From: Novosphingobium sp. SCN 66-18
GTDB lineage: Bacteria > Pseudomonadota > Alphaproteobacteria > Sphingomonadales > Sphingomonadaceae
Assembly (NCBI GenBank): GCA_001725355.1
Contig: MEGD01000017.1
Span: 32,713 to 96,712, forward strand
Length of the DNA stretch: 64,000 nucleotides
Reading direction: 5' to 3'
The translations under genes and the position numbers were made by a program. Below the pieces are notes generated by a model. That model was not told the origin of the DNA. It searched no databases and saw only the letters and a program-made list of their open reading frames with translations. Of the stretch, positions 1 through 12,707 are shown in pieces. The stretch's first letter is position 1. Every line of letters begins with the position of its first letter.

Positions 1-1309
1 CGAGAACCGACGAGCGACCAAGGCCAGCCAGCTCTTGAAGCAACCTCGCCAGCATCGCGTCACTGTTGCGCACAAGACGCAGGTAGGAGGAAACGAGATC
101 GCGCGGTCCGGGTCCGTCATCGGGTGCCCAGGGGCCGTGATTCTCGATCGTGACGGCATAGAGCACCGTTGGTTCCGTGGCATTTCGTGCCAGATCGCCT
201 ATCGTTCCGGCCATGGCCGCGTCGGTTACGTAGCGCCCCTCCCCTGCCGAGGGCGGCGCAAAATGTTCCTCGCCCACCATCTCCGCGAACCCGGCGGCGG
301 GCATGATGCGGTGCCGGTTGTAGAAGCGCAGGTCGTGCGGGTGGAGGAACAGGCTGCGCCATCCGCGCACGGCAAGTCGCGCGGGCAAGGCGTGCGCCGC
401 TTCCCCGGTCGCGGTCAGAAACGGATCGTACCGGCGGAAGCCCAGTTCCTCCTCGTCGCGGCCGAAGATCAGACCATACTCGGTGCGCATGGTATAAGCG
501 CCGAACCCGCTGACGTTCAGATTGCCCCACTGCCAGGCATCGGCGCGGGCACGGGCCAGACCCGGCAATTCGAGCGCCGGATCACCGAACAGTTCCACGG
601 GATCGGCGAACGATTCGCATTGCACGATCACCGCGAGCGGAGGCTCGGCCACCGCCACTCCGACCACCGCCTCGGGTTGGGCGCGCGGCGCGGGATCGGA
701 CGTCGCGCGCCAACGCAGCCAATAGAGCAGCAAGGTTGCCAGCAAGCCATGACGGCGCACGTCCCCGTCCAGATCGGGTACCGGCGCAAGACCGCGCCAC
801 GGGGGAACCGCCAGCACCCCCCGCAACAGCACCAGACTGCCGCCCAGCAGCAGCGCGCCGGCCAGATGGAAGCCGACGTCGCCGACGAACAGCCAGGCGA
901 ACAGGGCCAGCAGCGCCGGCCCGCTGGCAATCAGCACCGCCTTTTGCACCGTGCTCAACGCCGACAGATAGAACTGCGGATGGCGCAGTACCGCGCCGAC
1001 AAGCACGAGATCGGTAAACACCAGCGGTTCGCCCAGCATGGTGTGCTTGGCGTTGGACACGACCGCGAACAGCGCCATCAGCGCCAGCGTCAGGATGGCC
1101 GAAGCCAGTGGATTGCCGCAGATGGCCAGGAACAGCCCGAAGCCGCTGGCGACCAGCAGCATGTGCAGCACCATGCCGGCCGCGCTGCGCAGGGGCCATC
1201 GCGCATCGCCGTCACGCCGGGGGCGAACCAGTCCGTCCAGCACCAGCGACGCGGCGACAAGCCCCGGAAACAGCAGAAACGTGCCTGTCACAGCCCCTCG
1301 ATAGAACAT
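1..1309 (-). CDS. LTA synthase-family membrane sulfatase-fold protein, C-terminus cut by window edge
   Basis: The gene reads leftwards from an ATG at 1307-1309 and runs off the left edge after about 436 codons. An in-frame stop lies 11 codons upstream and no other start lies between. Residues 1-200 contain several hydrophobic helices (about 5-25, 45-85, 125-165). A periplasmic alkaline-phosphatase-fold domain follows. Visible family motifs are a metal-ligand Glu232 in IVQCESF, the nucleophile Thr273 in GAYTMRTEYG (compare T-x3-E-F/Y of LtaS) and TIENHGPW, like the substrate-binding His motif of LtaS. The last Asp-His metal pair would lie outside the window. Such enzymes move phosphoglycerol or phosphoethanolamine onto envelope glycans; the substrate here is unknown. 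It is divergent from a capsule-type gene, which suggests a cell-surface glycan role. Confidence 0.75.
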   Translation of the reverse strand, partial: MFYRGAVTGTFLLFPGLVAASLVLDGLVRPRRDGDARWPLRSAAGMVLHMLLVASGFGLFLAICGNPLASAILTLALMALFAVVSNAKHTMLGEPLVFTDLVLVGAVLRHPQFYLSALSTVQKAVLIASGPALLALFAWLFVGDVGFHLAGALLLGGSLVLLRGVLAVPPWRGLAPVPDLDGDVRRHGLLATLLLYWLRWRATSDPAPRAQPEAVVGVAVAEPPLAVIVQCESFADPVELFGDPALELPGLARARADAWQWGNLNVSGFGAYTMRTEYGLIFGRDEEELGFRRYDPFLTATGEAAHALPARLAVRGWRSLFLHPHDLRFYNRHRIMPAAGFAEMVGEEHFAPPSAGEGRYVTDAAMAGTIGDLARNATEPTVLYAVTIENHGPWAPDDGPGPRDLVSSYLRLVRNSDAMLARLLQELAGLGRSSVL

Positions 1310-1412
1310 GCGCGCGGGCAGGGTGGCCGCAGCGTGGATGCCTTAGCCATCCCCGAAGACAATGTCATGGGCGGCTCGTGCGCAAGTGGATGAAATTGAT
1401 TGGTGGAAACCT

Positions 1413-1426
1413 GATGATGCATCATC
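1413..1426. promoter_or_regulatory. 14-bp perfect palindrome between divergent envelope genes
   Basis: GATGATG followed directly by CATCATC lies midway in the 174-bp spacer between the LtaS-like gene and the KpsS-like gene. It could be an operator for one or both promoters. No regulator for it is evident nearby. Confidence 0.35.
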
Positions 1427-1483
1427 GACGCCTTGAGTGCTTCATCCTAGGGACGTCTGAATGAGGTTCCGGAATTCCTGCCG

Positions 1484-2725
1484 ATGCCCGATGAAATAGT
1501 GCGTGCCGGGGAACGGCGCCGGGTGCTGTTGCTGCAAGGCCTGATGGGTCCACTGTTCCGCCATCTGGGCCAAGGGCTGATCCGCGCCGGGCACACGGTC
1601 TACAAGGTCAATTTCAACGGCGGCGACCGGGCGTTCTGGCGCTTGCCCGGTGGCATCGACTATCGCGGCACCGTACAGGAGTGGCCCGCCGCGCTGGAAG
1701 CCATCCTGCGCGACAAGCGGATTACCGACGTGGTGCTGTTCGGCGATTGTCGCGATCACCACATGGCCGCCACGCGGGTCTGTCGTGCGCTGGAGGTGCC
1801 GGTCCACGTCTTCGAGGAAGGCTATATCCGGCCCGACTGGGTCACGCTGGAGCTGGGTGGGGTCAACGGGCATTCCTCGCTCCCGCGCGATCCGCAATGG
1901 TATCGCGATACCGCCGCCGCGCTGCCACCGGTCCCGCAACACAGCCAGGTGCCCTCCTCGTTCCGCCGCCGCGCGCTGGAAGGGCTGCTGTACAACGTCG
2001 CCGATGTGTTCACGCGCTGGCACTATTCCAACTGGAACAACCATCGCCCCTGGCCGCCGCTGGTGGAAGGCATGGGCTGGCTGCGCAAGCTACGCGCGCG
2101 CAAGCTGCGCGAGGCGCAGGCCGCCCGGTTGTTCGCGCGCATGGAAGCGACGCCCGAGCCCTATTTCCTGTTCCCGCTCCAGCTCGATTCGGACGCGCAG
2201 ATCCGGCTGCATTCCCCCTTCGCGGGCATTGCCGAGGCGCTGAACCTGATCATCGCCTCGTTCGCCCGGCACGCCCCGGCCGATACGCGGCTGGTCATCA
2301 AGGAGCATCCGCTGGACAACGGCGTGCGCGATTGGGAGCAGACCGCGCGTGATCTGGGCGAACGCTACGGCGTTGCCGCACGCATAGATTACCTGGCCGC
2401 CGGTGACATCGTGGCCGTTGCCCGCAACGCGCGCGGCATGGTGACCATCAACAGCACCAGCGGCACGTTCGCGCTGGCGATGGGCATCCCCGTCATCGCG
2501 CTGGGCCACGCGGTTTATGATATCCCGGACCTCACCGCGCGCGACGGGCTGGACGCCTTCTGGCAGAACCCGGTGCCGCCCGATCCCGAAACCTTCGCCG
2601 CGTTCCGGCGCGTGCTGATCGAACGCTGCCTGATTCCCGGTGGCTTCTTCTCGAAGGAAGCGCTGGACAAGGTTGTGCGCCATGCCATCGCGCGGTTCGA
2701 GGGGACCCCGCTTCCGCCCGAATAA
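1484..2725 (+). CDS. kpsS: KpsS-type capsular polysaccharide biosynthesis protein
   Basis: 413 residues, the usual length of single-module Capsule_synth (KpsS) proteins; KpsC is about twice as long. KpsS and KpsC are beta-Kdo transferases that build the Kdo linker on the lipid anchor of group 2 capsules in the cytoplasm. Family-typical segments are GLMGPLFRHLG near the N-terminus, FEEGYIRPDWVTLE at about 108-121, FPLQLDSDAQIRLHSPF at about 228-244 and IKEHPLDNG at about 269-277. No signal peptide or membrane segment is seen. No kpsC, kpsMT or kpsDE is in the window, so the capsule assignment rests on the family alone. The gene is convergent with lptA, with only a 34-bp spacer. Confidence 0.72.
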   Translation: MPDEIVRAGERRRVLLLQGLMGPLFRHLGQGLIRAGHTVYKVNFNGGDRAFWRLPGGIDYRGTVQEWPAALEAILRDKRITDVVLFGDCRDHHMAATRVCRALEVPVHVFEEGYIRPDWVTLELGGVNGHSSLPRDPQWYRDTAAALPPVPQHSQVPSSFRRRALEGLLYNVADVFTRWHYSNWNNHRPWPPLVEGMGWLRKLRARKLREAQAARLFARMEATPEPYFLFPLQLDSDAQIRLHSPFAGIAEALNLIIASFARHAPADTRLVIKEHPLDNGVRDWEQTARDLGERYGVAARIDYLAAGDIVAVARNARGMVTINSTSGTFALAMGIPVIALGHAVYDIPDLTARDGLDAFWQNPVPPDPETFAAFRRVLIERCLIPGGFFSKEALDKVVRHAIARFEGTPLPPE

Positions 2726-2759
2726 GCCGGCGAAGGCGCGGCGTTACGGCTTGCTGTCC

Positions 2760-3359
2760 CTACTGCTTGCTGTCGTTGCGCTTGGGCACCTTGAACGTGC
2801 CCGAAATGCGCCCGCCGCCGTTGCCGGAACCGCCGACACCGGGAACAGAGGAACCGCCCGAACGGCCATCCACGCTGGACAGGCCGCTGTCGAGGTCGAT
2901 TACCAGCCGGCCGCCGTTGAGCGTGTCGGTGCCGCGCCGCAGCGCCACGTTGCCGACCATCGTGATCAGACGGCGTTTCACGTCATAGACCGCCACATCC
3001 CCGCGCGCGGTTTCATCGCGCTGCGTCACCACCACGCCGCCGGTCGCGTCAATCCGCTGGATCTCCGTCTCGCCACCCGTGTTGGTATAGGCCATCACGG
3101 TGCGTGCCGACCGCATCCGCATGTCGTCCTGCGTGATGTCGACGTTCCCCGTCAGAATCACCCGGTTCTGCTTGTCCTGCAGTTCGATGCGGTCCGCCGC
3201 GAAATTGACCGGCGCATCGCTGTTGACCCGCGAGGCAGCTTGCGCGGAAAGCGCCGCAACGACGGCGCCCGCCCCGGCAAAGCCCAGCAGGAACGCCCGG
3301 AAAGGCCGGGCGGAACGGATCGTTTCGCGAAGGGACGTCATTTGCCGAGGTGCAGTCAT
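2760..3359 (-). CDS. lptA: Lipopolysaccharide transport periplasmic protein LptA
   Basis: 199 residues with an N-terminal hydrophobic signal (about 20-42, ending at SAQA) and an OstA/LptA beta-jellyroll region. The diagnostic run is FAADRIELQDKQNRVILTGN at about 53-72, followed by repeated strands ending near DSGLSSV. LptA forms the periplasmic bridge that carries LPS from LptC to LptD. The C-terminal 35 residues are Gly/Ser-rich and end in a basic tail. The start codon overlaps the lptC stop (ATGA at 3356-3359), so the two are translationally coupled. The usual next gene, lptB, does not follow; the convergent kpsS-like gene does. Confidence 0.88.
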   Translation of the reverse strand: MTAPRQMTSLRETIRSARPFRAFLLGFAGAGAVVAALSAQAASRVNSDAPVNFAADRIELQDKQNRVILTGNVDITQDDMRMRSARTVMAYTNTGGETEIQRIDATGGVVVTQRDETARGDVAVYDVKRRLITMVGNVALRRGTDTLNGGRLVIDLDSGLSSVDGRSGGSSVPGVGGSGNGGGRISGTFKVPKRNDSKQ

Positions 3360-4000
3360 GGCTTGCGCATCTTGCCCGGTTCCATGTGAAGACGTGCATG
3401 GCCGTCCAGCGTGACGGTATGCGCGGAGAGGTCGGCGAATATCCTGTCGGCCGAGAAAGTGCCAGCCGGAATGCGGCCTTCCGCCGGCCCCTTGCTGTGC
3501 AGGTTCTTGGCCCGCACATCGAACACCACGTTGTTCGCGGTCATGCGATAGCCGTCCGACGTCTGGAAATTGACCGGCCCGGCCACGTCCACCTGTTCGC
3601 GGCTGAAATCGTAGTTGCCCGAATTGGCCGAAAGGATCGCCGGCCCGTCGTCCATCAGCATCCGCGCGGTCAGGTCGTTCATCACCACCACGGGAACCCG
3701 CGCCGAATGCTGGACGGCGGAACCGGCGGTAATCGAGAACGTGCGCCCGTCGTCGTCCAGGCCGCGGTACATCGCGCTGGCGGCACGCAGACGATCTTCC
3801 AGGATGGAAACCTTGTTGCGATCGAGCAGGAAGCTGATCTCGCCGCGCGGGGAAAGCGGCGTCAGCACCATCACCGCCGCCAGAACGCCGATCGCGGCCG
3901 GCAGCGCCACCGCCAGGAACCGCACCAGACGGTCATGAAAGCCGCCCGGAGCCGCGAAATGCTGGCGGCGCGAGCGGATCTTCTCGGCTTGGACGGTCAT
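3356..4000 (-). CDS. lptC: LPS export ABC transporter periplasmic protein LptC
   Basis: 214 residues from the ATG at 3998-4000. A single membrane anchor lies at about 27-47 ([20 protein letters not shown]) after a basic N-terminus. A periplasmic LptC domain follows, with the typical stretches [17 protein letters not shown] and [19 protein letters not shown]. LptC binds the LptB2FG transporter in the inner membrane and hands LPS to LptA. An open frame continues upstream into the RNase D gene, but the start at 4000 lies just 10 bp after the RNase D stop and gives a normal LptC length. The order rnd-lptC-lptA is common in sphingomonads. Confidence 0.87.
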   Translation of the reverse strand: MTVQAEKIRSRRQHFAAPGGFHDRLVRFLAVALPAAIGVLAAVMVLTPLSPRGEISFLLDRNKVSILEDRLRAASAMYRGLDDDGRTFSITAGSAVQHSARVPVVVMNDLTARMLMDDGPAILSANSGNYDFSREQVDVAGPVNFQTSDGYRMTANNVVFDVRAKNLHSKGPAEGRIPAGTFSADRIFADLSAHTVTLDGHARLHMEPGKMRKP

Positions 4001-4010
4001 CCCCGCAGCC

Positions 4011-4628
4011 TCATTCGTGACTGAAGATGTCCCGTTCGGCCCAGCCGGCCAGATCGAGGCGTGCCCGCACGGGCAGAAAATCGAAACAGGCCTGCGCCAT
4101 CTCGGTCCGCTTCTCCCGCGCAAGCCGCTCGACCAGAATCGTGTGCATGGCGTGGAGGTGGCGCACGTCGGACGCTGCATATTCCTGCTGCGCGTCGGAC
4201 AGGACCGCCCCGCCCCAGTCGCTCGACTGCTGCTGCTTGGAAATCTCCTTGCCCAGAAGTTCGCGCACCAGATCCTTCAACCCGTGGCGGTCGGTATAAG
4301 TGCGGACCAGCTTGGACGCGATCTTGGTGCAGAACACCGGCGCGGCGGTCACGCCCAGATAGTGCTCTATCGCCGCCAGATCGAACCGGGCGAAATGGAA
4401 CAGCTTCAGCCGCGCCGGATCGGCCAGCACCGCCTTCAGGTTCGGCGCCGCATAATCGCTGCCCACCTTGAAGCGGACCAAATGCTCATCGCCCTGCCCG
4501 TCGGAAATCTGCACCACGCACAGCCGGTCACGCGGGGTGATGAGCCCCATCGTTTCCGTATCGACAGCGACGATGCCCGGCGCCAGCGCGCCTTCGGGCA
4601 AATCTTCTTCATGCAGGTAGACGGCCAT
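4011..4628 (-). CDS. Ribonuclease D-type 3'-5' exonuclease (DEDDy)
   Basis: 205 residues, a stand-alone DEDDy exonuclease domain without the HRDC domains of E. coli RNase D (about 375 residues). This is the short form common in alphaproteobacteria. The catalytic set is visible: Asp23 and Glu25 in AVDTETMGL, Asp83 in [11 protein letters not shown], and Tyr150 with Asp154 in [10 protein letters not shown]. The family trims the 3' ends of tRNA and other RNAs. The start is placed at [11 protein letters not shown] (4628), with a GGGGG ribosome-binding stretch just upstream; the frame stays open for 12 more codons. It is the first gene of the rnd-lptC-lptA run and is divergent from ung. Confidence 0.85.
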   Translation of the reverse strand: MAVYLHEEDLPEGALAPGIVAVDTETMGLITPRDRLCVVQISDGQGDEHLVRFKVGSDYAAPNLKAVLADPARLKLFHFARFDLAAIEHYLGVTAAPVFCTKIASKLVRTYTDRHGLKDLVRELLGKEISKQQQSSDWGGAVLSDAQQEYAASDVRHLHAMHTILVERLAREKRTEMAQACFDFLPVRARLDLAGWAERDIFSHE

Positions 4629-4727
4629 GGACCCCCGCCTACGATGAATGCCGGGAAACGGCAACCTTGGCTTTGGCCCCGGCAGACTTGTGCGCCCGTT
4701 TCGAGTTGCGGTAGGAACGCCTTACCT

Positions 4728-5408
4728 ATGGCAACTCCCCTTCCCGATAGCTGGCAGCCGGCGCTGGCCCCCGTTCTCGCCACCCGCCCGCTACGGGCGC
4801 TGGGCGGCTTCCTCAGCGCGGAAGAGGCCGCCGGAAAGGTGATCTTTCCACCGCGCGGATCGCGGCTGCGCGCGCTGGAACTGACCCCGCTGGAGGACGT
4901 GAAGGTCGTGATTCTGGGGCAGGACCCCTATCACGGCCCCGGCCAGGCGCACGGCCTCTCGTTCTCGGTGCCGCAGGGCGTCAAGCCGCCGCCCTCGCTG
5001 GTGAACATCTACAAGGAACTGGAATCCGATCTCGGCCTGCCGCGCCCGTCCCACGGCAATCTGGAAAACTGGGCGCGGCAGGGCGTGCTGCTGCTGAACA
5101 ACTCATTGACGGTGGAGGCCGGGCAGGCCGGATCGCACGCGGGCAAGGGCTGGGAGGATTTCACCGATGCGGCGGTGGCCGCCGTGGCGCAGCGCGATGT
5201 GCCGACCGTCTTCCTGCTGTGGGGCAGCCACGCGCAGAAGAAGGCGGCGCGGGTGCCGGGCCTTGCCCAGGGACCGCATCTCGTCCTGAAGGCGCCGCAC
5301 CCCAGCCCGCTGTCCGCCCATGCCGGCTTCTTCGGGTGCCGCCACTTCAGCCAGGCCAACGCCTTTCTCGAACAACACGGCCGCGGCGCGATCGACTGGC
5401 AGCCCTGA
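4728..5408 (+). CDS. ung: Uracil-DNA glycosylase, family 1
   Basis: 226 residues. Removes uracil from DNA to start base-excision repair. The family-1 motifs are intact: the water-activating loop GQDPYHGP with catalytic Asp66 at 64-71, [10 protein letters not shown] at 121-130 and the leucine-loop motif [13 protein letters not shown] at 191-203, with His191. The ATG at 4728 has an AGGA sequence 11 bases upstream. An open frame extends far upstream over the antisense strand of RNase D but is not needed, since the length from this ATG is normal for Ung. Confidence 0.95.
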   Translation: MATPLPDSWQPALAPVLATRPLRALGGFLSAEEAAGKVIFPPRGSRLRALELTPLEDVKVVILGQDPYHGPGQAHGLSFSVPQGVKPPPSLVNIYKELESDLGLPRPSHGNLENWARQGVLLLNNSLTVEAGQAGSHAGKGWEDFTDAAVAAVAQRDVPTVFLLWGSHAQKKAARVPGLAQGPHLVLKAPHPSPLSAHAGFFGCRHFSQANAFLEQHGRGAIDWQP

Positions 5409-5518
5409 GCGCCGACGCTTCCGCGCAATCGCCTCCGAAGCAGACGCAAATCCGGTTGCCGCGCCACCGGCGCACCGTCACTCTTCCCGTCCGCGCGGTG
5501 CGGGAGGGAGCCTGAACC

Positions 5519-6313
5519 ATGTCCAAAACACTGTCGCTGGCGCTGTACGGCGCGCTCGTCACGCTCGCGCCCATCGCCGCAGAGGCCGCCGCCCCGCCCG
5601 GACCGGTGATCCCCGGTGGCTGGGCAAAGGCCGGCGTCAACGATCCGCAAGTGCGTCAGGCCGCCGAATTCGCCGCATCGCAATTGCCGGGCGGCGGCGC
5701 GGTCAGGAGCGTCGATTCGGCCAGCCAGCAAGTCGTCGCGGGCATGAACTACCGCATCGAGCTGACACTCGCCGATGGCAGCCGCTGGGCGGTGACGGTC
5801 TATCGCATGCTGTCGGGCCAGATGCGACTGAGCGAATCGGCGCGGCTGGCCTCCTCCCCGCCACAGGCAGCGGGTAGCCTGCGCCTTTCGCGGAACGGGT
5901 TGCAGGTGCGCCGCACTGGCGCCGCGTCCGTCGCCATCGCCTTCGGCGCATCCCGTGCGCAAGTCCTGGACGCGCTGCGCTTCCGTCCCGCACCACAGAC
6001 CGGCACCAACCGCGAATGCAGCGCGGGGCCGATCGATTTCCTGCAATGGCAGGACGGCGTGAGCCTGCTGTTCCAGCACGACCGGTTCGGCGGCTGGTCA
6101 CTCAGCGGGCAAGATAGCAGGATCGGCACGACAGACGGCATCCGCATCGGCACGACTCTGGCGGAACTGCGCAAGAAGCGCGGCTTCCGGCTTCAACGCT
6201 CCACGCTGGGCCACGAATTCACCGTGGGCGCGATCAGCGGCATCGTCAGCGGCACCTCCGCCCGCGCGCGCGTGACCGATCTGTGGGCGGGCCTGTCCTG
6301 CACCTTCCGCTGA
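5519..6313 (+). CDS. Secreted protein with N-terminal cystatin-like domain
   Basis: 264 residues. A signal peptide (1-23, ending IAAEA) is followed by a segment that matches the cystatin fold markers in order: the Gly-Gly pair at 33-34 (IPGGW), NDPQVRQAAEFAASQL, and QVVAGMNYRIELTL at 71-84, with the cystatin QxVxG hairpin intact. Cystatins inhibit C1-type cysteine peptidases; bacterial ones are poorly characterised. The rest (about 105-264) is a beta-rich domain I do not recognise. It has Cys in RECSAG and LSCTFR, which could form a disulfide. A strong GGAGGG ribosome-binding site precedes the ATG. The gene stands alone between ung and a terminator. Inhibitor activity is inference only. Confidence 0.7.
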   Translation: MSKTLSLALYGALVTLAPIAAEAAAPPGPVIPGGWAKAGVNDPQVRQAAEFAASQLPGGGAVRSVDSASQQVVAGMNYRIELTLADGSRWAVTVYRMLSGQMRLSESARLASSPPQAAGSLRLSRNGLQVRRTGAASVAIAFGASRAQVLDALRFRPAPQTGTNRECSAGPIDFLQWQDGVSLLFQHDRFGGWSLSGQDSRIGTTDGIRIGTTLAELRKKRGFRLQRSTLGHEFTVGAISGIVSGTSARARVTDLWAGLSCTFR

Positions 6314-6331
6314 TCCCAAGCCGAAACGGGA

Positions 6332-6357
6332 AAGGGCGCCCCGCACGGAGCGCCCTT
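6332..6357. terminator. Bidirectional hairpin between convergent genes
   Basis: AAGGGCGC pairs with GCGCCCTT around a 10-nt loop, then CCTGTCTTGT. It lies between the cystatin-like gene and the end of gltD and can serve both strands. Confidence 0.7.
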
Positions 6358-6386
6358 CCTGTCTTGTCGCGGAAAATTCCGCCTGA

Positions 6387-7820
6387 TCAGCGCGGCAGTT
6401 CGGAAACGCCCATCAGCGCTTCGTCCACCGAACGCGCGCACTGGCGGCCTTCGCGGATCGCCCAGACGACCAGGCTCTGCCCGCGCCGCATGTCGCCGCA
6501 GGCGAACACGTTCTCGACGCTGGTCTTGTAGTCCACCACGTTGCCCTTGACGTTGCCGCGCGCGTCCAGCTCGACGCCGGCCTGTTCGAGCAGCCCCTGC
6601 TTGCGCGGGCCAAGGAAGCCCATCGCCAGCAGGATCAGATCCGCCTTCAGCGTGAATTCGCTGCCCGGCACTTCCTGCATCTTGCCGTTGACCCATTCGA
6701 CGCGGACGCATTCCAGCCCGGTCACGTCGTTTTCGCCCACGGCCCGCTTGGTCAGCACCGCGAATTCGCGCTCGCAGCCTTCCTCGTGGCTGGAAGATGT
6801 GCGCAGCTTGAGCGGCCAGTTGGGCCAGCTCAGCGCCTTTTCTTCCTTTTCCGGCGGCCGGGGCATGATTTCCAGCTGCGTGACCGAGAGCGCGCCCTGG
6901 CGGTTCGACGTGCCGACGCAGTCCGAACCGGTATCGCCGCCGCCGATCACCACCACGTGCTTGCCGGTGGCCAGCAGCGAGCCGCGCGGCGCGGCGCGAA
7001 TTTCATCGTCGCCCGCATTGCGCTTGTTCTGCTGGGTCAGGAACTCCATGGCGAAGCGCACACCGGGCAGCTCGAAGCCCGGAATGTCGAGCGGACGCGG
7101 GTCTTCCGCGCCGCCCGCCATCACGATGGCGTCGAAGTTTTCCTTCAGCGAGGCGACCGACACGGTCACGCCCACTTCGACCGAGGTGCGGAACTGGACG
7201 CCTTCGGCCTCCATCTGCACCATGCGGCGATTGATGACGTGCTTTTCCAGCTTGAAGTCGGGAATGCCATAGCGAAGCAACCCGCCGACGCGGTCCGACT
7301 TCTCGAACACCGTCACCGAATGGCCGGCGCGGGCCAGTTGCTGCGCGCAGGCGAGGCCAGCCGGGCCGGAACCGACGACCGCGACCGACTTGCCCGTCTT
7401 CTTCGCGGGCACCTGCGGTTCGATCCAGCCTTCCTTCCAGCCCTTGTCGACGATCGCGCATTCGATCGACTTGATCGTCACCGGCTGGTCCACGATGTTC
7501 AGCGTGCACGCCGCCTCGCACGGGGCGGGGCAGATGCGGCCGGTGAACTCCGGGAAGTTGTTGGTCGAATGGAGATTGTCCAGCGCCTCGCGCCAGTCGT
7601 TCTCATAGACCAGGTGGTTCCAGTCCGGGATCTGGTTGTTCACCGGACAGCCGTTGTGGCAGTACGGGATGCCGCAGTTCATGCAACGCGAAGCCTGCAT
7701 CTGCAGCCCCGCCGCATCGTGCGGGATCACGAATTCGCGATAGTGCTTCAGCCGTTCCGCGGGGGAATCGTAGGTACGGTCCTTGCGGTCGACCTCGAGA
7801 AAGCCGGTTGCCTTGCCCAT
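6387..7820 (-). CDS. gltD: Glutamate synthase [NADPH] small subunit
   Basis: 477 residues. Passes electrons from NADPH through FAD and iron-sulfur clusters to the large subunit, which makes glutamate from glutamine and 2-oxoglutarate. The N-terminal cluster-binding cysteines are present (Cys46, 49, 54 and 58 in [16 protein letters not shown], then CPAPCEAAC). The FAD site GSGPAG lies near 154 and the NADPH site [11 protein letters not shown] near 300. The conserved C-terminal [13 protein letters not shown] is also present. The start is placed at [10 protein letters not shown], 22 bp after the gltB stop, which gives normal length. It is co-transcribed with gltB. Confidence 0.95.
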   Translation of the reverse strand: MGKATGFLEVDRKDRTYDSPAERLKHYREFVIPHDAAGLQMQASRCMNCGIPYCHNGCPVNNQIPDWNHLVYENDWREALDNLHSTNNFPEFTGRICPAPCEAACTLNIVDQPVTIKSIECAIVDKGWKEGWIEPQVPAKKTGKSVAVVGSGPAGLACAQQLARAGHSVTVFEKSDRVGGLLRYGIPDFKLEKHVINRRMVQMEAEGVQFRTSVEVGVTVSVASLKENFDAIVMAGGAEDPRPLDIPGFELPGVRFAMEFLTQQNKRNAGDDEIRAAPRGSLLATGKHVVVIGGGDTGSDCVGTSNRQGALSVTQLEIMPRPPEKEEKALSWPNWPLKLRTSSSHEEGCEREFAVLTKRAVGENDVTGLECVRVEWVNGKMQEVPGSEFTLKADLILLAMGFLGPRKQGLLEQAGVELDARGNVKGNVVDYKTSVENVFACGDMRRGQSLVVWAIREGRQCARSVDEALMGVSELPR

Positions 7821-7842
7821 GATGTTTCCCTGATCCCTGTTC

Positions 7843-12483
<4,641 letters not shown>

Positions 12484-12609
12484 ATCGAAGGTCGTCCCTA
12501 CATCCAGAATTGGAAATATCGCACGAATCGCGCCGCCCCCCTTGGCGACGAAAGTTGCGCGAATATCCCCCATGACTGCAGGAAAGTTATTTTGCAACCG
12601 CGAGCGTCA

Positions 12610-12635
12610 TTTCCCGCGCCGATCCGCGCGGGAAA
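12610..12635. promoter_or_regulatory. 10-bp inverted repeat upstream of gltB
   Basis: TTTCCCGCGC and GCGCGGGAAA form a perfect stem with a 6-nt loop, in the 224-bp spacer between the acidic-tailed membrane-protein gene and gltB (both leftward). No T-run follows on the minus strand, so it is not a classic terminator. It may be an operator or a leader hairpin of gltBD. Confidence 0.4.
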
Positions 12636-12707
12636 TACGGTTGCACCCTTCAAAACGGGCGGGATTCCGTCGAAAATAGCTACATTCAGGACCGATTTCG
12701 GACGCGG

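Noticed and set aside
35-1393. Open frame of about 452 codons on the plus strand at the left edge
   Set aside because: The minus strand encodes an LtaS-family protein with proper motifs in the same codon register; the plus-strand product is His/Gln/Arg-rich.
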